From Neofusicoccum parvum (taxonomy: Eukaryota > Ascomycota > Dothideomycetes > Botryosphaeriales > Botryosphaeriaceae): a DNA stretch of 64,000 nt. Location of the stretch: assembly GCA_020912385.1 (NCBI GenBank), contig CP087213.1, positions 992,001 through 1,056,000 on the forward strand. The letters run 5' to 3'. Every line of letters begins with the position of its first letter. Position 1 is the first letter of the stretch. The notes beneath the pieces were generated by a model. It saw only the letters and a program-made list of their open reading frames with translations, did no database searches and was not told where the DNA came from. Shown in pieces: positions 20,591 through 32,237 of the stretch. The position numbers and the translations under genes are program-made.

Positions 20591-21866
20591 GTCTCGCACC
20601 TTGAAGCGCACCCTCCAGTTGATTGTAAGAATATGCACGTTTGTAGTAGTGTGGGTTCGCAGTCGCAGGCTAGAAATAGAATTAGCGTGACAGTATAATC
20701 AACTAAAAGCGTGGGGAGTCGAAGCATTCATCTGTATATGCTTAACGGCTTTTGCGCTGTAATTTCCTATGCGGATGAATGCTTCAACTCCCCACGCTCC
20801 TTAGCAGGGTGAGGAGCGTGGTACGCGACATATAATGGTGTGTCCCAAACTCGGGCGCAGACGGAGTGGAAGATGTTAGACTTACGCTTGGGCGCGTCCG
20901 TTTTCTGTCGCCATCGTCGCCGCCGGTACCGGCAGCAGTAGCCGAAGAACCGAAGCTCGAATCAGTGACGTTCGGCATTGTAATGGAAGAAATAGTCACT
21001 ATATTATATCTTAGGCTGAGGATTAGACTTTATATAACTACTACTTAGGTTTGAGTTATCGCTCTTGTAGTAAAGCTAGATATCCAAGTCCCGAGATGTA
21101 GTATAAAGAGTACGCCGAACTTAGAACGATACTTATATACAGCATGTGTTGACGACGAAGAAGTTGTCTTGAGCTGATGGCATAAAATCTTCAATTAGGA
21201 ACCAACTCCGTCAAACGAAGAAAACCCACACGGACCCATGCCATATATTAAATACATCCAAACCTACATCATATTTTTTCGCGAGGACTATTCTATGGAA
21301 CACCGCAACGAGAAGAGAAGATAGCGACGTTGTGTCGCGAAATCGACGTTGCCTTTGTTTTGGGGATCGAGATGCTTGAGCTAATGTGCGCAACTTATTT
21401 CCGAGATCAACGAGCTATGGCCGACGGAGCTACAGGCAATGGAGAACATTTGAAACCCACGTGGACACTTCATGCAAGGTAGTCAATCAGGCTCGTAAAG
21501 AGATATCCAGAGCACTAGCATTCATCGTGATCATGGGAAGGGATGATGCATGAGATGGGACCATCGCGAGCGCACCGCACACAGACGCGAAACCGCCAGA
21601 CACCAGACAACACCAGACAGTACACCAACAGACAAACACACACGACAGCCAAGAGAACAATATGGAGTTTGCAAGGATCATTCGATTATGTGGTATCATT
21701 CCTTGATTCAATGTGACTTGCTTGACCCTCCGTCGAACTCCGAATGCCGTATGATACAACAAAGCCCATAAACCCAGCCCGACCCGTCCGGCAAAAAAGG
21801 CTTCATATCGTGCCTAGCCAGGCCGATGTAGAAGATTCGTGAAAAACATGCATATAAAAGAATCGC
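20591..21866. other. Intergenic, with inverted repeat; no gene recognised
   Basis: AT-richer than the gene regions. It contains the inverted repeat at 20709-20797 and an A/C-rich stretch at 21570-21660. No open frame here resembles a known protein. The last part is downstream sequence of histone H4. Confidence 0.55.
20709..20797. repeat. Inverted repeat, 24-bp arms, 41-base loop
   Basis: Arms 20709-20732 and 20774-20797 are complementary at 23 of 24 positions. The left arm reads GCGTGGGGAGTCGAAGCATT. A smaller GCTCC/GGAGC hairpin follows at about 20796-20817. Could be a short foldback element or a transcript hairpin; no target duplication is evident. Confidence 0.8.
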
Positions 21867-22287
<421 letters not shown>

Positions 22288-22826
22288 GTTGATGGAGGTT
22301 GAGGAAGTGGGGTTTGTAAAGTGTGGGGAGTGAGCTGAGCGTGGAGACGCGAGTGGACGTAGATGCGGTTGGTCGTTTGTGGGCAAGAGAAAGACGAGGA
22401 GCGGCGATATGGTATTTATCAAATGCGGCGGGGCGACGCGTCGGCGCGCTCATCAACATCAACAGCGCGCGGGTGCAGGGGCCAGCGAGCCGCGGGCGCG
22501 GGCGTCATCGCTCGCTAAGGTGATCTTGCAGCGGCCCCCGTTCCGGCTTAGCGCAGACTCTGTTATTTTCAGCCAATGGCGTTGCAGCAGGCAATCGTTC
22601 TGAATCCAGCACTTGGTAAGGCCAAAGAAAGCGCGCTAGATCGGCTGCAAAACAGTCAGAGCGCTCCTGCCTGATCATCCGCCGCCCGCGCGCCCTCCAT
22701 ATAAGCGCCTCTCCCACTCCCGCTCCTCCAACTCCTAACAACACCCATCCGCGACTCCACCCGTCATCGACAACTCCACACAACCCATCGACAACCCAAT
22801 CAAATCACATCGCAACCTCTGCAGAC
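22288..22826. promoter_or_regulatory. Shared divergent promoter of histones H4 and H3
   Basis: 539 bases between the two starts. A CCAAT box lies at 22573-22577. A TATA-like CATATAAG sits at about 22699-22706 facing H3, and TATTTATC at 22413-22420 reads as GATAAATA for H4. Assigned by position and sequence. Confidence 0.65.
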
Positions 22827-23433
22827 ATGGCTCGCACCAAGCAGACTGCCCGTAAGTGCCTACCACCCCCTCACCGGCGCTGCATCGCCGTTGCACGCGC
22901 GCCGGTCGCGTTTCGCTCGGTCGCGCGCTGCAACATCGACATCGCCACATCACCTCACCTTTCCCTTTGCATCTCGCTGACTCATCACAACAGGTAAGTC
23001 CACTGGTGGCAAGGCTCCCCGTAAGGCCCTCGCCTCCAAGGCTGCCCGCAAGTCCGCCCCTTCTACCGGTGGCGTCAAGAAGCCCCACCGCTACAAGCCC
23101 GGCACCGTCGCTCTCCGTGAGATCCGTCGCTACCAGAAGTCGACTGAGCTCTTGATCCGCAAGCTCCCCTTCCAGCGTCTGGTTCGTGAGATCGCCCAGG
23201 ACTTCAAGTCGGACCTCCGCTTCCAGTCTTCGGCCATCGGCGCCCTCCAGGAGTCCGTCGAGGCTTACCTCGTCTCGCTCTTCGAGGACACCAACCTCTG
23301 CGCCATCCACGCCAAGCGTGTCACCATCCGTAAGTCACCTCAACAACATCACCCCAACCTACCGTCGCTGACAACCTTTACAGAGTCCAAGGACATCCAG
23401 CTGGCCCGCCGCCTCCGTGGCGAGCGCTCTTAG
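22827..23433 (+). CDS. HHT1: Histone H3
   Basis: Core histone. Exons 22827-22851, 22994-23329 and 23384-23433 (introns 142 and 54 nt) give 136 codons. It begins [19 protein letters not shown] with K4, K9 and K14 present; K27 and K36 regions ([17 protein letters not shown]) follow; it ends [10 protein letters not shown]. The first intron is placed inside the tail-coding sequence, and the second near the end, in positions common for ascomycete H3 genes. Shares a promoter with H4. Confidence 0.98.
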
Positions 23434-23818
23434 AGAGCTTCCTTTCTCGCATCACCTCCAGATACCAATCAGTCTATGATGATCGTCATATGACCCGGAC
23501 GGTGACTGCTCTCTGCTTTTGAGGATGGGATGCCTGGCGTTTACGGATTGCTTTCCAAAGGATGATGGGCTCGGGTTTCTGGTTTTCGGTGGAGCATGGG
23601 ATGGTTGCCCACAGCGATGCTTGTACATTAATACCACGGGCATTGAGATGATCTCATGAAAGTCTCTTAAGACATCCATTCTTGCCACCGGCTTCGGTCT
23701 TGCACATTGTGACGTGTTTATGATGTTGAAACATGAGCCTGGGTATCTGTCTATGTCTATGCCTATGTTCCTGTCTATATGTACCATCGCTGCGCGTCTG
23801 TTCGTCACCCACAAAGTG
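23434..23818. other. Convergent intergenic H3 / Mpv17-family gene
   Basis: 385 bases between two stop codons, so it holds two 3' UTRs. No other feature seen. Confidence 0.5.
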
Positions 23819-24771
23819 CTACTGCGGGCATCGAGCAGGGAGACACAAGTGTTGTCGCTCGCGCTCGGCCTTCTCGTGTTCGGCCTTTTCTTGCGCTGCT
23901 GCTCGCTGATTGAGGAGGGTCAGCCAGCTTTGCCAACCGATCGCGATGAAACCTGGATGAAGCAAGTCAGATCAAATATCACGCTGTAGTGACCCAACTT
24001 TGCTTACCAGCAAATATGCTTCTAAACTGTGGCTGGATAAACGTGAAGCTAAAGGCCGTGACCGCTGGCCACACTATACAAATGTTAGCTTCGCGTTAAA
24101 GGTGTTTGGTGGAACACAGACGTTTGCAGGAATTCACCCATGAAATCGGGACGGCAATTCGGACCCTTTCGACCATCTCTTCAAAGGTCGCGCCGCTTAA
24201 CAATGAATGCATGGAGAAGAAATAGGTGTTGAATATGGGCGTAAAGGCGAGCTGGTTGACAAAAATCTTGGTGGCCAGGCTCAGCGCTCTGGAACCGTAG
24301 TTGAACGACTCGCCCAAGAACATGAACCACCGATAGCTGGGGATAGACGTCAGACTGCCGATGAACACAGACCGCAGCGCTCTAGATGGCGAGTACGAGT
24401 CCTCTTCGGAAGCAGAGATCTTCTGTGCGGACAGATCGCCAAAGAACCAAATCTGCGACATGGCAGGTCAGCACGGCGTTTTGGTTGAGGGCGGGGTGCC
24501 GTACGGTAATGGTGCTGAGCAACTGGACAACATAAGGACGGCGGGCCTGTGCTCGACTATAGGCACGAAATGGCCTGCTCACGGGCTCCAGCCATATCCA
24601 AGATGGGCCGGGGATAGTGATGGCTTTGGGCTCCGATTCCGGAGACTTCTCAAGGGGCTGTCCGTCGTTGGCCTTGGTGGATTTCGGCCGGGAGCCCACT
24701 GGGCGGCTCACGACACGCTGCAGGACGGGCCCACGACGGACAAACACACGAGCGGCAGCTGTCGGGGTCAT
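23819..24771 (-). CDS. Mpv17/PMP22 (Sym1) family membrane protein
   Basis: Small integral membrane protein of mitochondria or peroxisomes, of a family involved in inner-membrane channel or metabolite homeostasis. Four exons, 24771-24505, 24452-24122, 24073-24008 and 23952-23819, with introns 52, 48 and 55 nt, give 265 residues. Conserved text includes GDLSAQKIS, SIPSYRWFMFLG, FTPIFNTYFF and ISWVNSCKLWPAVTAFSF restored across the third junction, then the end segment GFIAIGWQSWLTLLNQ. The N-terminus (MTPTAAARVFVRRGPVLQRV) is basic and suits a mitochondrial presequence, favouring mitochondria. The C-terminus is a short charged tail. Divergent from EXO5. Confidence 0.9.
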
Positions 24772-25035
24772 GACGCGGTCGTTGTCGGCGCAGGGTGGGA
24801 ATCGGAGGCTGTCATCTGTGCGCGACGATGGGATATTTCAGCCCAGCGGCGGCGGCGGCGCCGATCAGCGGGCAGGTGGACCGCGGCGGGATTGCGTGCC
24901 TGGGACTCCGACGCTGACGCCGAAGCCGATTGCCGAGCCGGCGACGCCGCAGCGCGGCTGCCTCAGGCTGCAGCGGACGCGGTCGCGGTCGCGGTCGCGC
25001 GAAACCGCACAGGCGCTCTGTCGCGCGCGTCGTCT
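24772..25035. promoter_or_regulatory. Divergent promoter Mpv17-family gene / EXO5
   Basis: 264 bases between divergent starts, GC-rich, with a run of GGTCGCG-type triplets at about 24980-25000. No clear TATA box. Confidence 0.45.
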
Positions 25036-26630
25036 ATGACGCCGTCACGGCCACGACCATGGCCAAAAATGGCCTCCTGTGCTTCGCCGCCTCTTGAGAC
25101 TGCCAACGACTCCGACTATGGTAGCGATCTGGACAGCGAGCTCGTGATCCAGGCCCTCTCCCAGCTGGAAACTGCGCCCGTCGCGTCGCTGGCCTTGGAA
25201 AGCATCGATGACGATGCGCCGCGCGCAGCTGCAGTCCGCCTTCCGGCCCAGCCTTCGCCCAGTCTGGTGCGAGCCGCGCCTGCTCGGTCGTCCCCAGTTG
25301 TCCAAGCTGGCTACAGTCAGGCCCCAGGGAACGGTGAGAACAACCTCGAACTTCCCGGGCAAAACTGACGTGCTGACAGCGACTAGCTGCCCGGGCGGAT
25401 CGCACTCCAGAACGTCTTCATCTTGGGCCCGAGCAAGATGTCAGCGCCTTGCCCGACACCAGATCTCCACTGCAGCGCTTTCGGACTTTGCCCATGAAGC
25501 CGCTCTCTGTCACAGACATTGTATCTCCGGCGTGGTGCGAGCTACAATACTGGTATACACTGACGAAACATGGGCGTAAGAGGCGGACGCCTGCCATGAA
25601 GCAGGGTTCCAAAATCCACAAGCAGCTGGAAGATCAAGTACATAAGACTGTCGAGGTCCTTGTCCAGTCGAGAGAGGATGCGTGGGGCCTCAAGATCTGG
25701 AATGTCATCCAAGGCTTGCGCACCCTCAGAAATACGGGCCACACGCGTGAGCTGGAAGTGTGGGGCGTCATCGACGGTCAAGTTATCAACGGCATCATTG
25801 ACGAACTGTCCTACACATGCCCGGATGAAGGGCTGGAGGAGCTAGCCATGGCGCGAATCAACAGATCTAAAGCGCAACATGCCAATCAGACGTCGATTTC
25901 GCAATTCTTCAAAGCTCAGGGCGCAACTGAGCTGGAACCCAAGAGTGGGGTCGGCGAGCCGCATCCGCAGAAAAAAGTCTGGATCACCGATGTCAAGACC
26001 CGAGGGAGCAAGACGCTTCCGCAGGGCTCATCAATGAGGCCCACGGTAATGCAGCTCATGATCTACCGGAGGCTTCTGACAGACTTGGCGACCAACCAAG
26101 TTGACGCCGAAACCGTCTTCAAGCGATACAGACTCAATTCGGACGACAGCTTTACGGATGCATTTGTGGCAGAAATCGGTGGCTTGGATTTCGGGTTCGA
26201 GAAAGACCCGCGGGATGAGCACGACGCATGTTTAAGCAGCCAACAGGATGCGGATGCAATTTCAGAGTTGCTGGCTCACAATTCTCTCTCAAAACTTTGG
26301 GGTTTGATGATCGCGGAATTTGGCAAGGCCATCTCTGGATCCGGTGCCATCGGACAAGTGCTTCGAGCCGAGTTCCGTCATCAACAGACCGGCAGTCTTC
26401 TTGGCTCAAAGACGCTTGTGTACGACAAAGGCGTACTCGAAAAATACGTTGAAGAAGAAATGAGCTGGTGGCGCGGTGAGCGGAAGGCGAAGGGGGTCGA
26501 CATCGAAGAGGCCTTCAAGTGTCGCATCTGCGAATTCGCAGAGGAATGCGAATGGCGAAAAAACAAGATCGAAGAGGCGATGGAAAATTACCGCAAGAAG
26601 AAAGGCTCGACGTCCAAATCGGCGGTTTGA
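25036..26630 (+). CDS. EXO5: Exonuclease V (EXO5/DEM1), iron-sulfur nuclease
   Basis: Single-strand-specific DNA exonuclease used in mitochondrial or nuclear genome maintenance. Exons 25036-25333 and 25387-26630 (intron 53 nt) give 513 residues; starting at the next in-frame ATG, 25069, would give 502. The N-terminal quarter is poorly conserved. The core starts at LSVTDIVSPAWCELQYWYTL, with the first cluster cysteine. Next comes the nuclease fold with GVIDGQVINGIIDEL and WITDVKTR (acidic metal ligands and the DxK motif). Near the C-terminus CRICEFAEECEW supplies the remaining three cysteines for a 4Fe-4S cluster. All four are present, so the enzyme looks intact. The start is uncertain by 11 codons. 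Confidence 0.92.
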
Positions 26631-27052
26631 AAAGACTCAAAAGGCAAGATGTGCAAGATTTACGGGTTTGCCTACAGCAACTATATAGCAAGGCTTTCAA
26701 CAGGTACAGAACTTGGACACGGCAACATCTCGTACACGTGGCTCTTCCTCAATATGCCCACATCATGTTACTCTTTTCCCACCTCATGTGACTCCCAGAT
26801 TCCGACATGCTACCGCCCATGCAGCTCGACAATCCCAATCCTAATCCATTCCATTGCGCCCAGGGAGCATAGTTACTTGAAGGGAAAAAAAGCAGAGGTA
26901 TCTCGAGTATTCACGAACGCCCAGAAAACAGAAGATCAAAATGATGAACAGCAAAATAGTGCAAGCCTCTCAGACGCACGGGGCTCGAGGCTCTCTTGCG
27001 GAGATCAGTAAGGTGGTCTCCTGTTCATGGTTTCAGCGATCGTTCGAACCGG
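26631..27052. other. Convergent intergenic EXO5 / membrane protein
   Basis: 422 bases between two stop codons, AT-richer than its flanks. It should contain two 3' UTRs. No RNA gene or repeat is visible. Confidence 0.5.
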
Positions 27053-27751
27053 CTATTTCCGATGTCTCCTGCCGCGAGAAATGTGGTGTTGCGGGTAGTT
27101 TCCGCCGGCGTATAAATCGGGGTCGACTGACCTGTATCCGCCCGACTCTCGTCTGCTCCGATGACGTCTGGGCGGGCTGTGCTCCTCAATGACCTCAACA
27201 ATGTCGTCGCCGTCGACTCTACGCTCGCGCTCAGTGGTAACTCGCTCCTCGACCAGCACGGAGCGGCTGCGCGGGCGCGGCTGGGGTGGCGGCGGCGGGG
27301 GCACGCTGGTGCGGCGCTCCTCGACGACTATGTGCTGGTGCGGGCGTGGACTCCGGCTGATTTCGCGGATCTCGTGCCTGGAGCTGCGTCGGCTGCGGCG
27401 GGAGCGCGGCGAGCGTGCGTGGCGCTCACGCACCACGATCTCCTCTTCGCCGGCGATGGCATTGCGACCGCTGAGGTTGGCCACTGTGAGCAGCAGCCAG
27501 GCAATGAGCAGAAAGCCGGCAACAGAGCCCAGGACGATGCCGACCACAGCGCCGGGCGCCGGGCCGGAATTCAGGCCTTGGTATGACAGCGGAATGTAGC
27601 CGCCGCTGGAATCGTAGTTCTGGCGCGGGACGACATGCCTGGACGAACGCGCGAGAAGCGGGTTGCTGGCGGCAGCGGAGCGCGGTTCGAGCAGGGCGGC
27701 GGGGCCGGGTGCGGCGATGGGCGCATCGAGAGCGGGAGGGACTGCTGGCAT
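27053..27751 (-). CDS. Single-pass membrane protein with Arg/Ser-rich tail, unknown function
   Basis: An uninterrupted 232-codon frame from the ATG at 27751 (MPAVPPALDAPIAAP). Residues about 50-70 hold HVVPRQNYDSSGGYIPLSYQ and NSGPAPGAVVGIVLGSVAGF, followed by a hydrophobic segment, a block I recall from conserved but unstudied ascomycete proteins. The cytoplasmic half is rich in RS, SR and PP repeats, with VVEERR and VLVEERVTTERERR stretches. It ends with GGYRSVDPDLYAGG and a basic tail. The frame stays open upstream to 27985, but that part is low-complexity and probably untranslated. No signal peptide is visible, so an unseen upstream exon is possible. Confidence 0.7.
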   Translation of the reverse strand: MPAVPPALDAPIAAPGPAALLEPRSAAASNPLLARSSRHVVPRQNYDSSGGYIPLSYQGLNSGPAPGAVVGIVLGSVAGFLLIAWLLLTVANLSGRNAIAGEEEIVVRERHARSPRSRRSRRSSRHEIREISRSPRPHQHIVVEERRTSVPPPPPPQPRPRSRSVLVEERVTTERERRVDGDDIVEVIEEHSPPRRHRSRRESGGYRSVDPDLYAGGNYPQHHISRGRRHRK

Positions 27752-28689
27752 GGCTGCGCCGGAGAAGGCGTGTCGCCCTCTGTGAGTGCAGGCGTCACGA
27801 TGTCTGGTTGTTTTGGAAGGCTGCAACGGCTGCGGCGGGCTGGCGGGAGACGGGCGCACATAGGCGCGGGTCTTTGGCGTGCGCGGATCCGGGGCCTCCA
27901 ATGGGGAAGGCGCGAGAGAGCATGTACCCGCACGCAATAGAGCGGCAGGAGAAGGCGCGACAGCTGGCGCACACGGCGGCGACACGGCAACGAAGGACGG
28001 CGATGGCCCGGGTGCCGGAGAGAGCGGTGGTGCCGGCGACGGTGCTGGTGCAGCGCTGACGCAATGGCTCGCGGCGTCGCAGCGCTGGTGGCTGGGAGAC
28101 TTGAAGGCGCCCGCAGTCTTGATTTCTTCGGCGCCTGCAGTCCTGGTTTCTTCGGCGCCCGCCCGAGTCCGTCCGGCCGCCTCTCATGTCTTCCACGTGT
28201 GTCCGTCCGGTCGATCGCCCGCATCCTGCATGCTTCTGCGATCTTCCTCCCCGCCTCCGGATCATCCGTGTCTCCACAGCAACAGCACTGGCCGTCTAGC
28301 GCGCGTGCAACGTGCTTCTGCTTCACCCGCAACGTGACACTTCAACCACGTATTCAAGCAACGTGTTCTCTGGCCGCCATCAGGGACTAGAAAATGGCAT
28401 TTGATTCCTTCTAACCCATCACTGCCCCGCTTGCCGCCGGCATCCCCCAATATATCTGCACGGGTGCGGCGCCATGCTATAACTATTTCTTCTCTTACCT
28501 CGCTTGCGAATCTCGCAGAACTCTTCAGCTCGGTGGTTGCGTTTCCCTTATAAGACCGTAATTCATCTTGGCCCCTATTTTTTTTTTATTTTTCTTGTGC
28601 ATTTAGTCGACCGGATGAAAGGCTGTGGTTGTCCATTCACTACACTCCGGAGTCGGAAGATAGCGAACTCGCGTGCTAGCTTGTGAGTC
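27752..28689. other. Intergenic; promoter of membrane protein, no gene seen
   Basis: About 0.9 kb. The first 600 bases are GC-rich with overlapping spurious frames on both strands. A run of T occurs at about 28578-28587. It must hold the promoter of the minus-strand membrane-protein gene. Confidence 0.5.
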
Positions 28690-29848
28690 GTATTGTGGCA
28701 GCCAACAAACGAGATACACCGGACACCACAAGGGAAGCTTTCGATGATGAGGATCTCCTGGAAAGAGGCCTGCCTATTGCCGAAGACAGCTAGTGGAAGG
28801 CGTTCGGAAGGCTTTGCCTGCGACCTTGGTTTCGCCGAGCCTGGATTATACAGGAGCTTGCAGTTGCACCGGTCCCGATAGTATATTGTGGACCTTGCGA
28901 AATATCTTGGGATGATCTGGAGTCCGCTGCTTGATATATGCAGGTGTACCGCATACCAGTCCATCATACAAAGGCTATGACGGAGCTGTCTATTTTGAGG
29001 CACGCCGTTAAGCAGAATAGACCGTTGAACCTCCTGGAATTGTTGAAGCGGAGCATTGCTAGCGAGGCTACAGACCCGCGAGACAAGGTTTACGCCCTGT
29101 TGGGAATTTTCTCTGATGTGAATGGGGAGCTGAGGCCAAATTATGAAATATCCACTGTGGAATTGTCTCGGAACGCATTGTTGCTGTAAATTACCGAGGC
29201 CGTCTCGACATGTTAGCAGCGGTATCGTATCCTCGCTGGCGTTTGACGAAAGGCCTACCGTCCTGGGCGCCAGACCGGCCGTTCAAACTACGAACAAGAC
29301 AAGTGACGAACCAAGTAGAATCCGCCAATGTCGGCGGTTCTCCCATAATTCGGCAAGGTGATCAAATCACCATCATCGTCACCAGGAGAATCGTGGATTC
29401 CATCCGAATGACGGGATACTGGATGACACCGGCGTACTCGGATATGTTTTCCGGGCTATTAATGGAAAGATGTCCTGATAAAAATGCGCCGCTTGTATCT
29501 GCACCAATCGCAGCGTCTTGCATCCAGACTCACAACCTGCCCAACCGGAGAAGACGTGAACAATGCTTTCCAGCGGACTATCGTGGCGGATCTGGGTCCT
29601 AGGACAACGACGTTTGTAAGGGCTGAAATTTACAGCTCCTTCACAAAGAAAGGATACATGGGCTTGGGACCAAGATCCACTCGGCCGGGAGATAGCGTAT
29701 GCATGTTAAGGGCATTAGGTCTCCCTTTGTAGTAACCAAAGAAGGACAGGGGTAGTTCGGCATTGTTGGGGAGTGCTACGTGCACGACATCATGCAGGAC
29801 GAGACACTGGCAGACAACGAGTAGGATGGAGATATCGCCTTTGTGTAG
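28690..29848 (+). pseudogene. HET-domain (heterokaryon incompatibility-type) pseudogene
   Basis: Parts of a HET protein, which in fungi triggers self/nonself death responses, are readable in order: DEDLLERGLPIAEDS, then CLRPWFRRAWIIQELAVAP and CGPCEISWDDLESA, then TDPRDKVYALLGIF (about 29070-29112). Next comes LPSWAPDRPF in another frame (about 29250). The C-terminal block GYMGLGPRSTRPGD (about 29651) passes into PFVVTKEG and GECYVHDIM after another shift, ending TAG at 29848. In-frame TAG, TGA and TAA stops and at least three frame changes rule out function. The N-terminal HET part is missing. The first stop follows AEDS, and the second lies just before YMQVYR. Confidence 0.85.
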
Positions 29849-30444
29849 GGCGAACCAGAGCAGGAGTGGATTGGCTGCAAGGGGACTGGTAAAGGACCAT
29901 ACGAACACAGCGGGTAGTGAAAGGAGCAAGGTTATTGGACGATCGCTGGCATTGTTCCGGGCCTGCTGAACCGAAAGGCGGAAACGCGCGGCAAGCAGAG
30001 CCGTCAGAGCCGAGGACACGTCGTCGCCAGACGCGTGCGAGTGTGGGAGTGTGGGAGTGTGGGAGCAGGATCTTGGCGTCGGTGCGGAGCAGTCGGACCC
30101 AAGAGCAGCTTGACCGCAAACAGCTAGTTGCGCGCGCATTCCACGCCCGCTCCGCCGCAATGCCGAGAGATTGTGACACTCCCCATCTCGCGACGGATCA
30201 AGTCGCTACTGTCCACCTCACCCACATCTGCTGCTCGACGCTCCTTTCCCCCTCTGACCCGAGTCTGCTCACTGTCTCTGGCCTGCTGCTGGCCTTGTAA
30301 TCCGTGGACGCCCTCTCCGAACGTCGAACGGCCATCTTCCTATACCCTCCCCACTCAGCAGGCTGGTGGCGCGTCGCATACCGGCCCTTACTCCTGGGCA
30401 CTCGGAGCTGACTTTCGCTGCACATCATTTAATCTAGAGCGGCC
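29849..30444. other. Intergenic; promoter of CYSTM gene, short tandem repeat
   Basis: 596 bases. An 8-base tandem repeat (GTGTGGGA, three units) lies at 30041-30065. No gene is supported. The 3' half is the presumed promoter and 5' UTR of the next gene. Confidence 0.5.
30041..30065 (+). repeat. 8-base tandem repeat
   Basis: Three units of GTGTGGGA. Short simple repeat without a clear function. Confidence 0.8.
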
Positions 30445-30847
30445 ATGTCGCAGAAATACGTACGACCGACCTTCTGGGAGCCGACGTGAAATATCCAGCA
30501 ACACTCCTGCTGACGATGTGCAGGACGCTCCGCCCCCTGGCTACCCTCAGCAGCCGCCGCCAGCGGCTTATGGCCCTCCTCCCTCCGACTACTCAACACC
30601 GCCGCCGCAAGGAGGGTGGGGTCCACCACCGCCTCAGGGATACTACGGCGCACCGCCACCTCAGGGCTATTACCCTCCGAACCAGCAGCAAATGTACGGC
30701 CCGCCACCGGGGCAGATGCAGTATCAGCAAGGATACCCCCCTCAGACTGTCTATGTGGAAGAGAAGAAGAGCGGCTCGGATGGAATCATGGGCGGTCTCT
30801 TGGGTGGCTTGGCCTGCTGCTGTTGTCTGGAGCTTTGCTTGTTCTAA
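30445..30847 (+). CDS. Pro/Tyr/Gly-rich small protein with C-terminal cysteine-rich membrane (CYSTM) tail
   Basis: A 15-nt first exon (30445-30459, MSQKY) joins exon 30524-30847 across a 64-nt intron, giving 112 residues. After DAPPPGYPQQPPP comes a flexible PPPQG/PPPQGYY-type repeat stretch. The C-terminus is GIMGGLLGGLACCCCLELCLF, a palmitoylatable cysteine cluster typical of CYSTM proteins, which are small tail-anchored plasma-membrane proteins linked to stress tolerance. A longer frame runs upstream of the acceptor but lacks a sensible start; the spliced form matches the MSQ start and proline repeats of relatives. Function in this organism is inferred. Confidence 0.85.
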
Positions 30848-31165
30848 GGGCGCTGTGGATTGCCCACATTCGGCGTACGGGGGTCTTCGGAGTGTGCAGT
30901 GTCTTCTAGTACCAGACCGGCCCAGTCAAATCTGTACGGGTCCATAATTACTGTTAGCATTTGATGTAGGCGGGTGTCGGTATTGAACTAACAAAACCTC
31001 GTTGAACCATGCGCAATGAAATGTAGGAATCTTTTCCGAGCCAGGATTCGACTACCACGTCCACATGTTCTGCTAAGAATGTATTTTCGGGGTCAAGTGA
31101 TGACCCCATTCGTCCAGAAACGCCAGGCGCCATACCATGCTCAGTCACGCGTTGAGCCGTGAGCG
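30848..31165. other. Convergent intergenic CYSTM / THO7
   Basis: 318 bases between two stop codons. No feature besides presumed 3' UTRs. Confidence 0.45.
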
Positions 31166-32237
31166 TCACGAAACATCCATCCTTTCTCCCGGGGTACTTT
31201 CCTCCGCTTCGCCCTCCTCCATCTCACTGTCATTCCCAACTTCTCCAGACTCGGCCATATCGGCATCCCTGTCCCGGGCCTCGTTTTGGCTGTCGTCGTC
31301 TCTCCTCGCTGGGCTGCCTGCGCCGCCAAAGCTGGCAGCCGGACTCGGGGCCGAGAGAAGACCCTTCTGCACGGCCAGTTGGCTACCTTGTGCGGGATTT
31401 GGAGTCTGTCCTCCGACATCGGGTCTCGGAGTGCCAACGGCGCTGGCCTCGCCCTTTGCGCTGCTCCCGTCGGGGCCTTCATCGAGGCCCTCCTCGCCGC
31501 CCTCCATGCCCTCCTTGCGCTCGGCCTCCTCCTTCTCGTCCCTGATGAGGCGTAGCATCTGGCGGCCTTCCTCGACAATTCTGCCAAACTGCTCTCTCCT
31601 TTCGGCCCAGGTCTGGGCGTAGACCCTACTTTCTTGCTCCAGCTCGGCGATCTCCGACTCCAGCTTCTGGAGCTGGGTGGCCTGGTCCTCGCGTGGACGC
31701 AGCATGCGGTTGCTGGTGATGCGCTCGGCCAATTCGTCGTATGTCTTCCTGCGGGCTAGAGTTGCGCGGGCGGCGTCGAGCTGGACACGAAGCGATGCAG
31801 TGCTCTCACGGATGGCAGCAGCTGTTGCTTCGATCTTGGCCTTCTCGGCGGCGTAGCGCTTCCGCTCGGCTTCGTTGCTGTTGCGCAGCAGCTGGATGCG
31901 CACGACGCTGTCGGCTAGGGCAGCAAAGTCGAGCAGCATGTCGGTGCGCCATGCCTCGCGCTCGGCAGCCTGGTTCGCGCGGGCGGCGTCGAGCTCGTCG
32001 TCGGCCGCGGTGGCATCTGGCGGAGGGGTCGGCAGAGAGGCAGGCGGGTTGTAGATGGGCGAATCGGGAGTGAGCAGCCGCTTGGTGATGCGCTGGAAAG
32101 GCCGCTCTTCGATGCGCAGCAGACGCGACTTGTGGATCAGATCTGCGGCGCGTTAGAAGCCGTCAGTGCTACAGGACGGAATGCATGCGCGGACCTTCGT
32201 CGGCCTGGTCGAGCAGGCCGTACTCCTGCGACGACAT
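31166..32237 (-). CDS. THO complex subunit 7-like protein
   Basis: THO couples RNA polymerase II elongation to mRNP packaging and export in the nucleus. Exons 32237-32195 and 32142-31166 (intron 52 nt) give 339 residues. The start MSSQEYGLLDQADEDLIHKSRLL is restored by splicing, followed by RIEERPFQRITKRLL, then a long coiled-coil (about residues 75-200: heptads such as EKAKIEATAAAIREST, RRKTYDELAERITSN, LQKLESEIAELEQESR). These are the marks of the THOC7/Tho7 family. The last third is acidic and low-complexity, as is usual in fungal members. Divergent from Elongin A. Confidence 0.88.
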
